NCBI RefSeq assembly: GCF_004327355.1
Contig: NZ_QJUM01000014.1
Location: forward strand, 1 to 64,000
Direction: 5' to 3'
Length of the DNA stretch: 64,000 nt
Origin: Phytopseudomonas dryadis
GTDB taxonomy: Bacteria; Pseudomonadota; Gammaproteobacteria; Pseudomonadales; Pseudomonadaceae
A program made the position numbers and the translations under genes. Positions 45,585-54,848 of the stretch are shown here, one piece after another (within the stretch, counting starts at the first letter, position 1; each line of letters opens with the position of its first letter). The notes below the pieces were generated by a model. That model was not told the DNA's origin and made no database searches. It saw only the letters and a list, made by a program, of their open reading frames with translations.

Positions 45585-47708
45585 ATGAACCATTCAGGTG
45601 TCCTGCATCGCCAACGCGGCGTGTTCAGCATCATCAGCGCCGCCACCCTGGTGATGGCCATCCTCTTCCTCGCCCTGGTGGTGGATAGCGGCCGCCTGTA
45701 TCTGGAACAGCGCAACCTGCAGCGAATCGCCGATACCGCCGCGCTGGAAGCCATTTCCCGCCTCGAGCAGGGCAACTGCTCGCTGGATACCGCCAACGCC
45801 CGGCTCTACGCTCAGGAAAACGCCGCTTCCTATGGCTTTCCATCCAGCGATCTGCAGTCCCTCAGCGCATCCTGCGTCAGCATCAGCATTCTCGACGGAT
45901 TACGCATCAACACCCCGGATGCCGGCAGCGGACGGGCTGTAGAAGTGATCACCAGCAACCGGGTACCGGCCAGCATCATCGTGCGCACCGCCAGCCTGTT
46001 CGGCTTTCCCGGCAATGCCACGGTGCGCCTGCAGGCTGTGGCCGTGGCAGAGAAGGACAGCGACCCGCTGGCGGTTTTTTCGGTGGGCGCGCAATTGCTC
46101 GGCCTCAACGCGAACGGCCTCGTACCAAAGCTGCTGGAGGTCGTAGGGGTGAACGTCAACACACTGACCCTCCTTGACTCGTCGGGTCTGGCCAACGCTC
46201 AAATCACGCCATCAGGCTTGCTACAGGCGCTGGGTGTGGATCTGTCCATCAATCAGTTGAAGGCCCTGTCAGCCGAAGGCCTGGTGCAACTGGTAGACAC
46301 CCGGATCGGCCTGCTTGGCCTGCAGGACCTTATCGAGGTTTCAGCCGAACTGATCAGCCACGACCAGACGCTGGCAGCCGAGGTGGCCGCGCTGGGCAAC
46401 AGCCTGATCGGTACCCAACTGGAGAGCGCCAGGGTCAATCTGCTGGCCACGGCCGATCGACCCGGCCTACTCCAGCTCGTGACCGGGCCGGACCAACCCC
46501 TGGGCTCGGCACTGGATGCCAGGGTCAACCTGGGCGATGTTCTGTCCACGGGGTTACTCACAGCGGCCCAGGGGCGCGGCCTGCTGGTCGATCAACTGAA
46601 CCTGCTGAACGGCACCCTCACCCTAGCCATGGGTATCGTGGAGCCCCCGTCCATCGGCATCGGCCCGGTAGGCACCACGGCCTACAATGCGCAGGTGCGA
46701 CTGCAGGTGAATACGGACACCAGCAACCTGCCCGTGCTGGGAAGCCTGCTGAATTTTCTCGGCACGTCGGTAAAGCTTCCGCTCATCATCGATCTGGTCA
46801 ACGCCAGGGGCGAGCTGAGCGAGATCGACTGCTCCCGGGCAGCGCCGCAAGCCACCATCGACGTGGAGTCGCGCATCGGCAACATCTGCATCGGCTCCAT
46901 GCCCAGCGACACCTTGTGGTCGACCCGAACCAGCTGCACGGAAGCAAGCCTGCAGGATGAAAGCCTGGTCAGGCTGCTCAATATCGACCTGGTCAGAGGC
47001 AGGGCCGCCATTCCCCTTCTCGGCACTGGCGCCAACCCGGTACGCGATGTGGTGACGCTGGCCGAGCAGGAATCCGAGGAAACCGGCATCAACAACCTGG
47101 CGCTCGGCAGCTCGCTGACGGAGCTGCTGCAGCAAGTCCTCAACCTCATCAAACTCGGCATTCCGCAAAGATCGGATGGCTCGGCAGGCTTCAACCAGGC
47201 CCAGGCGACCCAGATCGCGGACCGCTACCTGACGACCCTGAACTACAGCAGGAGCGCCATTCGCGAGCAGATGACGAACGATGGCCTGAACTGGAAAAGA
47301 CCGGGTGCCTGCGTACTGGTCTGCCTGGCGGACACCACCATGCCCAACGAGTGGTACGGCAACGCCCCGGCCAATTGCGCCAGCAACCGGACAGCCTGCC
47401 GCAATACGCTGATCAGCTCCCTGCAGAGCAAGGCACAGAGCGGGCTGGTCGGCAGCATCGTGGGCGGCGTGTTCGATCTGGTGGGCAACCTGGTGAATAC
47501 CTTGACCCTGGGGCTTCTGGGCCTGGGCGATGACAGCCAGCCTCTGCTGATGAAGATCCTCGATCCGATTCTTTCGCTGCTGAAACCCCTGCTCGATTCG
47601 GTTGGTTCCGCAGTCAGCACGCTGCTCGCCAGCCTGGGCCTGGAGCTCGGCAAAAGTGAAATCAACGTGCACAGCATCAGTTGCGGCATCCCCCGGCTGG
47701 TGCAGTGA
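45585..47708 (+). CDS. tadG: TadG-like pilus assembly protein
   Basis: 707 residues. The N-terminus LHRQRGVFSIISAATLVMAI, then LALVVDSGRLYLEQRNLQRI and ADTAALEA, matches the TadG-like N-terminal helix and heptad region. The bulk is a periplasmic domain of unknown fold. The C-terminus is hydrophobic and helical (VGGVFDLVGNLVNTLTLGLL). ATG at 45585 has GGGGA about 8 bases upstream; GTG at 45579 is an alternative. In P. aeruginosa tadG lies next to pprB; here it is about 14 kb away. Confidence 0.86.
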   Translation: MNHSGVLHRQRGVFSIISAATLVMAILFLALVVDSGRLYLEQRNLQRIADTAALEAISRLEQGNCSLDTANARLYAQENAASYGFPSSDLQSLSASCVSISILDGLRINTPDAGSGRAVEVITSNRVPASIIVRTASLFGFPGNATVRLQAVAVAEKDSDPLAVFSVGAQLLGLNANGLVPKLLEVVGVNVNTLTLLDSSGLANAQITPSGLLQALGVDLSINQLKALSAEGLVQLVDTRIGLLGLQDLIEVSAELISHDQTLAAEVAALGNSLIGTQLESARVNLLATADRPGLLQLVTGPDQPLGSALDARVNLGDVLSTGLLTAAQGRGLLVDQLNLLNGTLTLAMGIVEPPSIGIGPVGTTAYNAQVRLQVNTDTSNLPVLGSLLNFLGTSVKLPLIIDLVNARGELSEIDCSRAAPQATIDVESRIGNICIGSMPSDTLWSTRTSCTEASLQDESLVRLLNIDLVRGRAAIPLLGTGANPVRDVVTLAEQESEETGINNLALGSSLTELLQQVLNLIKLGIPQRSDGSAGFNQAQATQIADRYLTTLNYSRSAIREQMTNDGLNWKRPGACVLVCLADTTMPNEWYGNAPANCASNRTACRNTLISSLQSKAQSGLVGSIVGGVFDLVGNLVNTLTLGLLGLGDDSQPLLMKILDPILSLLKPLLDSVGSAVSTLLASLGLELGKSEINVHSISCGIPRLVQ

Positions 47709-47716
47709 GGCATGAC

Positions 47717-48265
47717 ATGAACCCTTCCCCGCGTAACGGACAGCAAGGCGCCGTCGCCATCGAGTTCGCCGTGTTGTTCGGGGTGTTTTTCGTCGTGATC
47801 TACGCAATCATCGCCTACAGCATTCCCATGCTGCTGATGCTGACCTTCAAGCAGGTCAGTGCCGATGCCGCCCGCGCCACGCTGCAGGTGGACCCGGCCA
47901 GCAGCAGTTATGCCCAGGTGCTCAGCCGCGAGATCACCCGCACCGTCGAACGCAGCTGGCTGCCGTCGAACTGGCGCGGCGGCGATTGCCCGGCACCGGA
48001 TCAGAACCAGGCAGGCTATGCCTGGGTCAGGCTGCCGGCCCAGAGCGGCCATCCCTCCTACGGCCATATCGCTCTCGATGATCGTGATCCCCTGGCGCCG
48101 TACCATGTGCTGCACGTGTGCCTGCAGCGCCTGTACAACCGCGAGGGCGCGAACAACCAGCGGGCCATAGTGCCAACCCTGCGCTTGTTCAACATCAGTA
48201 TCCCGAGCCTGCCCGAGCGCGACGGCAATATCGTCATCCGTGGCGAAACGACCCTGAGCCTGTGA
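47717..48265 (+). CDS. Second TadE-like pseudopilin
   Basis: 182 residues. The N-terminus RNGQQGAVAIEFAVLFGVFF repeats the pseudopilin pattern of the gene at 45112 and the two are clearly related: both continue with YSIP and share spacing to a C-terminal IPSLP/VPQLP segment. GAGG lies 6-7 bases before the ATG. Likely the TadE/TadF partner pair, both processed by FppA. Confidence 0.85.
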   Translation: MNPSPRNGQQGAVAIEFAVLFGVFFVVIYAIIAYSIPMLLMLTFKQVSADAARATLQVDPASSSYAQVLSREITRTVERSWLPSNWRGGDCPAPDQNQAGYAWVRLPAQSGHPSYGHIALDDRDPLAPYHVLHVCLQRLYNREGANNQRAIVPTLRLFNISIPSLPERDGNIVIRGETTLSL

Positions 48266-48310
48266 TCCCGGCAAGAGGCGTCAGTGCCTGGCAACCTCGA
48301 TCAGTGGCCT

Positions 48311-48333
48311 CCCAGGGTGGCCCCGCCCCTGGG
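48311..48333. repeat. Inverted repeat in the convergent gap
   Basis: CCCAGGG / CCCTGGG around a GC-rich centre, between the convergent tadE-like and phoX genes. It may act as a bidirectional terminator, although no T-tract is present. Confidence 0.4.
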
Positions 48334-48338
48334 TCGGA

Positions 48339-50231
48339 TCAGGCTCCGATGATCCCGCCGTCGTCACGGCTGATCGCCATCACCGAAGACCGGGGATGTA
48401 CCCCGGCTCGGTGATCGGGGAAGGATGAACCGCCCTCCTCGCCCGGATGCTGGATACCGATGAACATCGTGGTGTAGTCCGGCGAAAAGGCCAGGCCGGT
48501 CACCTCGCAACCCACCGGCCCGACCATGAAGCGGCGGATCTCGCCGCTGCGCGGGTCGGCGCAGAGCATCTGGTTGTTGCCCATGCCGGCATAGTCGCCC
48601 GTGTTGCTGTACTTGCCGTCGGTCTGGATCCACAGGCGTCCGCCGCCGTCGAAGCCGATGCCGTCCGGGCTGTTGAACATGTTGTCGGGGTTGATCGCGT
48701 GACTGCCCGCCTGCGGGGTTCCGGCATGCGCCACCGGGTTGCCGGCGACCACGAACAGATCCCACTCGAAGGTTTCGGCAGCGCCGTCATCGGCGTGCTC
48801 GCGCCAGCGCAGGATCTGCCCGTACAGGTTGTTGGCCCGGGGGTTGGGACCGCCCACCGGCTGACCGTCCTCGCCGCGTTTGCTGTTGTTGGTCAGGGTG
48901 CAGTAGACCTGGCCATCCTGGGGGCTGACGCTGATCCATTCCGGGCGATCCATGCGCGTGGCACCCACTCGAGTACCGGCCTGGCGGGCGCGGATCACCA
49001 CCTCGGCCTGGCTGGCGAAACCGTGCTCGGCGGTCAGGCCGTTCTTGCCGGCAGTCAATTCGATCCAGCGGCCACGGCCTTTCGGATGGTCGACATCGCC
49101 GTCACCCTCATCGAAACGCGCCACGTACAGGGTGCCGTGATCGAGGATATGCCGATTGGCCCTGGCGTCCTCGCGATTCAGGCGCTCTCGGGTGATGAAC
49201 TTGTAGATGAATTCGCCGCGCTCGTCGTCGCCCATGTAGACCACCACGCGGCCGTCGCGGGTGGTGGTCAGCGCCGCGTTCTCGTGCTTGAAACGGCCCA
49301 GGGCGGTGCGCTTGATCGGCTTGGACTGGGGATCGAAGGGGTCGATCTCGACGATCCAGCCGTGGCGATGCAGTTCGTTGGGTGTCCTGGCCAGATCGAA
49401 GCGCGGGTCGAAACGGTGCCAGTCGTTGTCGACGCTGGTATGGACCACGCTGAAGCGCCGCTGATCCGCGCTGAACGGCAGCGCGGCATCCGTGCTGCCG
49501 AAGCAGTCGCTGAAATTCTCTTCGCAGGTCAGGTAGGTGCCCCACGGCGTCTGCCCGCTGGAGCAGTTCTGGAAGGTGCCGAGCACCTCGATCCCGAGCG
49601 GGTCGGCCGCCGTCTTCAGCAGGTCGTGGCCGCGGGCCGGCCCACTCACCTCGATCGGCAGGTTGCCATGCACGCGCCGGTTGTACGGCGAGCCCTGGAC
49701 GAACTGCCAGGCACCGTCCGCGCGGCGTACCTCGAGCACCGTCACGCCTACGGCGTTCTGCGCCTTGCGCACATCCTCGAGGGATTTCGGCAGGCCACCG
49801 TGGGCCAGCAGGTAACGGTAGTTGACGTACTCGTTGTTGATCGCCATCAGCGCCCGATCGTCATCGCCCGGCCAGGGGAAGAAACTCATGCCATCGGTGT
49901 TGTCGCCGAACTGCTGCAGTTGCTCGGCGGCGCTGTTGCCGCCATCGCCCTTGAACGCCGGGCCGCCCGCATGCAGCGGTTGGCCCCAACTGATCAGGGT
50001 GCGGAAGGAATAGCCGGGCGGCAGGCTGATGGTGTCGGCGCCGGACGCCGCGATATTGGCGAAGCCCATCAGGGGGCCGGCATTGGCGGCGCTCACGGCG
50101 TCGGCCAGGGCGCTGCGTCCCAGCAATCCGCCGCCGAGAAACAACGCCGCGCCGGTCAGGGCACCAGCTCCGATAAAGCGGCGACGGGAAAGGCTCAGGC
50201 GTTCGAGGTCGGTCGGTCGTTCATCATGCAT
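48339..50231 (-). CDS. phoX: PhoX-family phosphatase (DUF839), Tat-exported
   Basis: 630 residues. The twin-arginine signal LSRRRFIGAGALTGAALFLG lies near residues 14-33. The catalytic part has family segments GTYLTCEENFSDCFG, WIVEIDPFDPQSKPIKRTAL, FKHENAALT and PDGIGFDGGGRLWIQTDG. PhoX enzymes are Ca/Fe-dependent phosphomonoesterases acting in the periplasm. The start at 50231 (MHDERPTD) follows AGGA by about 9 bases. It stands alone; no Pho box was identified. Confidence 0.88.
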   Translation of the reverse strand: MHDERPTDLERLSLSRRRFIGAGALTGAALFLGGGLLGRSALADAVSAANAGPLMGFANIAASGADTISLPPGYSFRTLISWGQPLHAGGPAFKGDGGNSAAEQLQQFGDNTDGMSFFPWPGDDDRALMAINNEYVNYRYLLAHGGLPKSLEDVRKAQNAVGVTVLEVRRADGAWQFVQGSPYNRRVHGNLPIEVSGPARGHDLLKTAADPLGIEVLGTFQNCSSGQTPWGTYLTCEENFSDCFGSTDAALPFSADQRRFSVVHTSVDNDWHRFDPRFDLARTPNELHRHGWIVEIDPFDPQSKPIKRTALGRFKHENAALTTTRDGRVVVYMGDDERGEFIYKFITRERLNREDARANRHILDHGTLYVARFDEGDGDVDHPKGRGRWIELTAGKNGLTAEHGFASQAEVVIRARQAGTRVGATRMDRPEWISVSPQDGQVYCTLTNNSKRGEDGQPVGGPNPRANNLYGQILRWREHADDGAAETFEWDLFVVAGNPVAHAGTPQAGSHAINPDNMFNSPDGIGFDGGGRLWIQTDGKYSNTGDYAGMGNNQMLCADPRSGEIRRFMVGPVGCEVTGLAFSPDYTTMFIGIQHPGEEGGSSFPDHRAGVHPRSSVMAISRDDGGIIGA

Positions 50232-50355
50232 CACGGTATTCCTGCTTTTTCTGATGCGCAGGAACGCTAGGGCATGTTCGTGACGGTTGGATGACCGTTC
50301 CCTTGGGCAGGGCGTGCGAGGCGGGCAAATCCCCCTGCATACAGGGCTGATGGAT

Positions 50356-50520
50356 TTTCCACAGTCACAGGGGATCATCCTGTGGATATCCTGGTGACCT
50401 TATTGCGAAGCGCCCAGAATCAGTGGGTTACAGATAGTTGTTCGGAAATCGTACTGGGGGCAACGTCGTTATGCACAGCGCCGCTGGATAAATTCAGGGC
50501 AATGCTGTGGATAAATACCC
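50356..50520. repeat. DnaA-box-containing intergenic repeat, copy A
   Basis: TTTTCCACAG, CATCCTGTGGATATCCTGG, GCGAAGCGCCC and TTCGGAAAT occur in the same order and spacing as in the copy at 54601. A perfect DnaA box (TGTGGATAA) lies at 50506-50514 and a one-mismatch box at 50381-50389. No gene is in this gap. Confidence 0.7.
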
Positions 50521-50604
50521 GGAAAGCAGACAGGACGAGCCTTTCAGGGAATCGTGCAGTTTTTAGCCGCTATCACCGAGGCACGCAGCACCAGCAAGTC
50601 CGGC

Positions 50605-52491
50605 TCAACCGTGCCGTGCGATGCCGTGATGACGCAGCTTGCGGTACAGCGTATTGCGGCTGATGCCCAGACGCTGCGCCACCCTGCCGATGTGCCAGTG
50701 CTCGGCTTCGACCAGCGCCAGCAGCGCCTGGCGTTCGCACAGGCCGAGCGGGTCGGCGGATGCCACGATGGCCGTGGTATCGACCGGCAGCAGTTCCACC
50801 ACATCACTCAGGGTGACGGGATCGTCGCCACACAAGGCGAGCAACGTACGCAGCGAGGTGCGCAACTGCCGCACGTTGCCCGGCCAGGAATACGCCAGCA
50901 GCGCTTCACGCGCACCAGGCTCCATGCGCACGGGCGCTTGTCTCGCCTCTTCGTGCAGCAGCAGATCGAGCAACCTGCCTTTGTCGGCGCGCTCGCGCAG
51001 CGGCGGCAGTTGCACGGTGAAGCCGCCGAGGCGGTAGTACAGATCCTCGCGCAAGCGCCCTTCGGCCACGCCACCCAGCAAATCCTGGTGGCTGGCACTG
51101 ATCAGGCGCACGTCCAGCGCACGCGGCGTCGCAGCGCCCAGCGGCACCACCTGGCGCTCTTCCAGCACGCGCAGCAAGCGCGTCTGCAAGGCCAGCGGCA
51201 TGTCGCCGATCTCGTCGAGGAAAAGGATGCCGCCGTGGGCCTGCTCCAGCTTGCCGACCATGCCGTCCTTGCGCGCGCCGGTGAAGCTGCCGCCTCGGTA
51301 GCCGAACAGTTCGCTTTCGATCAGCGCCTCGGGAATGGCCGCGCAGTTGATCGCCACGAACGGCCGGTTCGCCCGCGAACTGGCGCGGTGCAACGCCGCG
51401 GCGAAGGCTTCCTTGCCGGTTCCGGTCTCGCCATGGAGAAATACCGGCACATCCCGCTCCAGCACACGCAGCGCGCGGGCGAAGCCACGTCGCAGGCGCG
51501 GGTCTTCCAGGCACACGCGCTCATCGATGGTCTTGGCTACTTCCGGGATGGCCAGAGGTGCGCTACGCACCGGTGCCCTCAACTGCCCATGGAACAGCCG
51601 GCCGTCCGCCAGGCGCAGTGGCCAGCAGAGACCTGACTGCGGACCCGCCTGCAAGACGACCTGTTCGAGGGGCGTCTCCAGCAGCGCCGCCAGGGATTGC
51701 CCGACCAGTTGCTCGCGGCCCAGGCCAAGCAGATCCAGCGCCGCCTGATTGGCCGAACAGACGCGGCCACTCTCATCGAAACTGAGCAGCCCTTCGCCCA
51801 GCAGGCCGACGAAACTCGCTTCGGGATGCAAGCGCAGCAAGTACCTGTGCGGATCGTGCTGCAGGAAAAAACAGTTCTCGATCAGCTTGGCCGACAGGTT
51901 GGTCAGGGCCATGGCCTGGAAGTGCTGCTGCAGGCTGTGTTGTTCCCGCGCCGAGGACAGATTGAGCACGGCCAGCAGCTCGCCGCTCGGGTCGAAGATC
52001 GGGCTGGCCGAACAGGTCAGTCCGGCGTGCTTGCCACGGAAATGCTCGTCGCGGCGGATGGTCACGTGCTGGCGTTCGACCAGGCAGGTGCCCACACCAT
52101 TGGTGCCTTCGCAGTCCTCGCTCCAGACCGCGCCGAGCCAGAGTCCGGAGCGCTGGAACGCCACCCGTTCGGCTTCGTTGAAGACACTGTCGATGACCAC
52201 GCCGCAGGCATCGGTCAGCAGCACCACATGGCCGTCACGGCCGAGCTGCCGGTGCAGACTGCTCATCTGCCAGCGCGCCACGCCGATGATGTGTTCCAGT
52301 GGCGCGCGGTGATCCTGCAGGCGTGGCTGTTCGACCACATTGGGAGCACGGCGGCTGGCCGGGTCGAGCTGGTGCTGATCCAGGCAACGGCGCCATGAGC
52401 GCGTGATGGCCGGGTCGGCGGCCGAGCCCGATGTGGCGTGCACGGCTTGCAACACCTGTTGCGCATGGGCGCTGATCAAGGCGGACGTCAT
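50605..52491 (-). CDS. Sigma-54-dependent activator, AcoR/DhaR type
   Basis: 628 residues. The N-terminal GAF/PAS region (residues about 50-300) includes DEHFRGKHAGLTCSASPIFD, a typical AcoR segment. The AAA+ domain has Walker A FLHGETGTGKEAFA, the sigma-54 contact loop GSFTGARKDG (Ser for the usual Ala in GAFTGA) and Walker B GGILFLDEIGDM. The C-terminal Fis-type HTH is RVAQRLGISRNTLYRKLRHH. Divergent from the flavin monooxygenase gene, which has a sigma-54 promoter. It is therefore the probable activator of that gene, responding to the enzyme's substrate. Confidence 0.9.
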   Translation of the reverse strand: MTSALISAHAQQVLQAVHATSGSAADPAITRSWRRCLDQHQLDPASRRAPNVVEQPRLQDHRAPLEHIIGVARWQMSSLHRQLGRDGHVVLLTDACGVVIDSVFNEAERVAFQRSGLWLGAVWSEDCEGTNGVGTCLVERQHVTIRRDEHFRGKHAGLTCSASPIFDPSGELLAVLNLSSAREQHSLQQHFQAMALTNLSAKLIENCFFLQHDPHRYLLRLHPEASFVGLLGEGLLSFDESGRVCSANQAALDLLGLGREQLVGQSLAALLETPLEQVVLQAGPQSGLCWPLRLADGRLFHGQLRAPVRSAPLAIPEVAKTIDERVCLEDPRLRRGFARALRVLERDVPVFLHGETGTGKEAFAAALHRASSRANRPFVAINCAAIPEALIESELFGYRGGSFTGARKDGMVGKLEQAHGGILFLDEIGDMPLALQTRLLRVLEERQVVPLGAATPRALDVRLISASHQDLLGGVAEGRLREDLYYRLGGFTVQLPPLRERADKGRLLDLLLHEEARQAPVRMEPGAREALLAYSWPGNVRQLRTSLRTLLALCGDDPVTLSDVVELLPVDTTAIVASADPLGLCERQALLALVEAEHWHIGRVAQRLGISRNTLYRKLRHHGIARHG

Positions 52492-52677
52492 TGTTGTTGT
52501 TCTCCGCTGCGAATAAGGGCGGGTCTGTCCGCAGCTTAGATGAAAATGCCGGCGCCAGTTCATCTTCCCGCTGCGTGACACTTTGTCATGCCGTCTCCAC
52601 CGGATTCGTGACAGTGAGCCGGGCGAGCGCCTGCCGATTCCCGCCGCAACCGCTCTGCGACGCGGCTCAGGCCAAGG

Positions 52678-52693
52678 TGGCCCGACCCTTGCT
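52678..52693 (+). promoter_or_regulatory. Sigma-54 (-24/-12) promoter of the flavin monooxygenase gene
   Basis: TGGCCCGACCCTTGCT matches TGGCACG-N4-TTGCT with one mismatch, with exactly 10 bases between GG and GC. It lies about 45 bases before the start of the plus-strand monooxygenase and faces it. Confidence 0.8.
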
Positions 52694-52736
52694 CCGGGCA
52701 GGACGCGACCAAAACAACAAGATCGGGAGAAGCCCC

Positions 52737-54569
52737 ATGAACATCGTCCTCGAAAGCCCCCCTGCCATGCTGCAAACACCGACCGCCCAGCTCGCGGCCT
52801 GGGTCGAACGTCTGGGCGAGCGTCTCGCCCAGGCTGACCTGAACGGCACCCTCGAGCTGTTCGCCGAGGAATGCTACTGGCGTGATCTGCTGCTGCTCAG
52901 TTGGAACCTGGTGACCCTGGAAGGCAAGCCGGCCATCCGCGACATGCTGGAAACGCGCCTCGACCAGACCCGTCCCGGGCAGTGGCGACTGGAAGGTGAA
53001 GCGAGCCTGGAAAACGGCGTCCTCGAAGGCTGGATCAGCCTGGAAACGCAGACGGCGCGGGGCAAGGGTTACGTGCGCCTGAAGGATGGCCTGTGCTGGA
53101 CCTTGCTGACCGCCATGCGCGAACTCAAGGGCTTCGAAGAACCCAGCGGGCGGCGGCGTCCGCTGGGCGCCACCCATGGCCACGGCCACGCCGACAAACG
53201 CAACTGGCTGGAGCGCCGCCACGACGAAGAAGCCGCGCTCGGCATCACCACCCAGCCCTACTGCCTGATCGTCGGCGGCGGCCAGGGCGGCCTGGGCCTG
53301 GCCGCACGGCTCAAGCGCCTCGGCGTGCCCACCCTGATCGTCGACAAGGCCGAGCGTCCCGGCGACCAGTGGCGCGGGCGCTACAAGTCACTGTGCCTGC
53401 ACGACCCGGTCTGGTACGACCACATGCCCTACCTGCCCTTCCCCGATCACTGGCCGATCTTCACCCCCAAGGATCAGATCGGCGACTGGCTGGAGATGTA
53501 TACCAGGGTCATGGAGCTCAACTACTGGCCGCGTAGCGAATGCATCAACGCCCGCTTCGACGAGCAGGCCGGCAAATGGACGGTCGAGGTGCAGCGCGAC
53601 GGCGAACGGCTGGTGCTGCGGCCCACCCAGCTGATCCTCGCCACGGGCATGTCCGGCGTGCCCAATGTGCCCCGCTATCCCGGCGCCGATACCTTCAAGG
53701 GCCAGCAGCACCACTCCAGTCGCCATCCCGGCGGCGACGCCTGGCGCGGCAAACGCGCGGTGGTGATCGGCGCCAACAACTCGGCCCACGACATCTGCGC
53801 CGACCTGGTCGAGAACGGCGCCGAGGTGACCATGGTGCAACGCTCCAGCACCCATATCGTGCGTTCCGACAGCCTGATGGATCTGGTCTTCGGCGGCCTC
53901 TATTCGGAGGATGCCCTGGACAGCGGCCTGACCACGGACAAGGCGGACATGCTGTTCGCCTCGATCCCCTACAAGGTCATGCCGAGCTTCCATAGACCGG
54001 CATTCGAGGCGATCAAGGAGCGCGACAAGGACTTCTATGGGCGCCTGGAAAAAGCCGGTTTCATGCTCGATTTCGGCGACGACGAGTCCGGCCTGTTCAT
54101 GAAGTACGTGCGCCGCGGCTCGGGCTACTACATCGACGTCGGCGCCTCGGAGCTGATCGCCAATGGCACCATCAGGCTCAAGAGCGCACCGGGGCTCGGC
54201 GTCGAGCGCATCGAGGAAGAGGCCGTGCTGCTCAACGACGGCAGCCGCCTGCCGGCCGACCTGATCGTCTATGCCACCGGCTACGGCTCGATGAACGGCT
54301 GGGCGGCCAAGCTGATTTCCCAGGAAGTCGCCGACAAGGTCGGGCGCTGCTGGGGCCTGGGCTCCGGCACCACCAAGGACCCGGGCCCCTACGAGGGCGA
54401 GCTGCGCAACATGTGGAAGCCGACGCAACAGGCCAACCTCTGGTTCCATGGCGGCAACCTGCACCAGTCACGGCACTACTCGCTGTACCTGGCGCTGCAG
54501 TTGAAAGCCCGCTTCGAAGGCCTGCCGACACCGGTCTACGGCCTTGCCGCGAGCCATCACCGGGGCTGA
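52737..54569 (+). CDS. Flavin-containing monooxygenase with N-terminal NTF2-like domain
   Basis: 610 residues. Residues about 15-130 look like a SnoaL/NTF2-like domain. The FAD-binding motif is LIVGGGQGGLGLAARL near residues 177-192. The class B monooxygenase motif FKGQQHHSSRH follows, and the NADP-binding motif is VVIGANNSAHDICADL. Oxygenates a ketone, amine or sulfide; the substrate is unknown. GGGAG lies about 8 bases before the ATG. It has a sigma-54 promoter and is divergent from the AcoR-like regulator. No dehydrogenase or hydrolase partner is adjacent. Confidence 0.88.
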   Translation: MNIVLESPPAMLQTPTAQLAAWVERLGERLAQADLNGTLELFAEECYWRDLLLLSWNLVTLEGKPAIRDMLETRLDQTRPGQWRLEGEASLENGVLEGWISLETQTARGKGYVRLKDGLCWTLLTAMRELKGFEEPSGRRRPLGATHGHGHADKRNWLERRHDEEAALGITTQPYCLIVGGGQGGLGLAARLKRLGVPTLIVDKAERPGDQWRGRYKSLCLHDPVWYDHMPYLPFPDHWPIFTPKDQIGDWLEMYTRVMELNYWPRSECINARFDEQAGKWTVEVQRDGERLVLRPTQLILATGMSGVPNVPRYPGADTFKGQQHHSSRHPGGDAWRGKRAVVIGANNSAHDICADLVENGAEVTMVQRSSTHIVRSDSLMDLVFGGLYSEDALDSGLTTDKADMLFASIPYKVMPSFHRPAFEAIKERDKDFYGRLEKAGFMLDFGDDESGLFMKYVRRGSGYYIDVGASELIANGTIRLKSAPGLGVERIEEEAVLLNDGSRLPADLIVYATGYGSMNGWAAKLISQEVADKVGRCWGLGSGTTKDPGPYEGELRNMWKPTQQANLWFHGGNLHQSRHYSLYLALQLKARFEGLPTPVYGLAASHHRG

Positions 54570-54600
54570 CCCACCCATCGCCCGGCTGATGCCGGGCGAC

Positions 54601-54760
54601 TTTCCACAATAAGTGTGCAGCATCCTGTGGATAACCTGGTGACCACTGCCCGAAGCGCCCGTATCGCGCGGTTCGGCGGAATTTGTTCAGAAATTCGCCG
54701 ACTCATAGGAGCTTATTCACAGGCACTCTGGATAAGAAACCGCGAATCCTGTGGATATCT
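54601..54760. repeat. DnaA-box-containing intergenic repeat, copy B
   Basis: A direct repeat of the element at 50356: TTTCCACAA, CATCCTGTGGATAACCTGG, CGAAGCGCCC, TTCAGAAAT in the same order. It has a perfect DnaA box TGTGGATAA at 54626-54634 and near-matches at 54713-54721 (TTATTCACA) and 54750-54758. It lies in the convergent gap after the monooxygenase; no gene. Confidence 0.7.
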
Positions 54761-54848
54761 CTCTACAGCCCTTGCGAGATAAGGCCATGGACGTGCCGTT
54801 CAACTTTTGACCAGCGATCGCAGCAAGGCTCGCGGCAGGCCCAGGCGT

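Noticed and set aside
48447-50270. 607-codon plus-strand frame opposite phoX
   Set aside because: Shadow of phoX; no recognisable motif or ribosome site.
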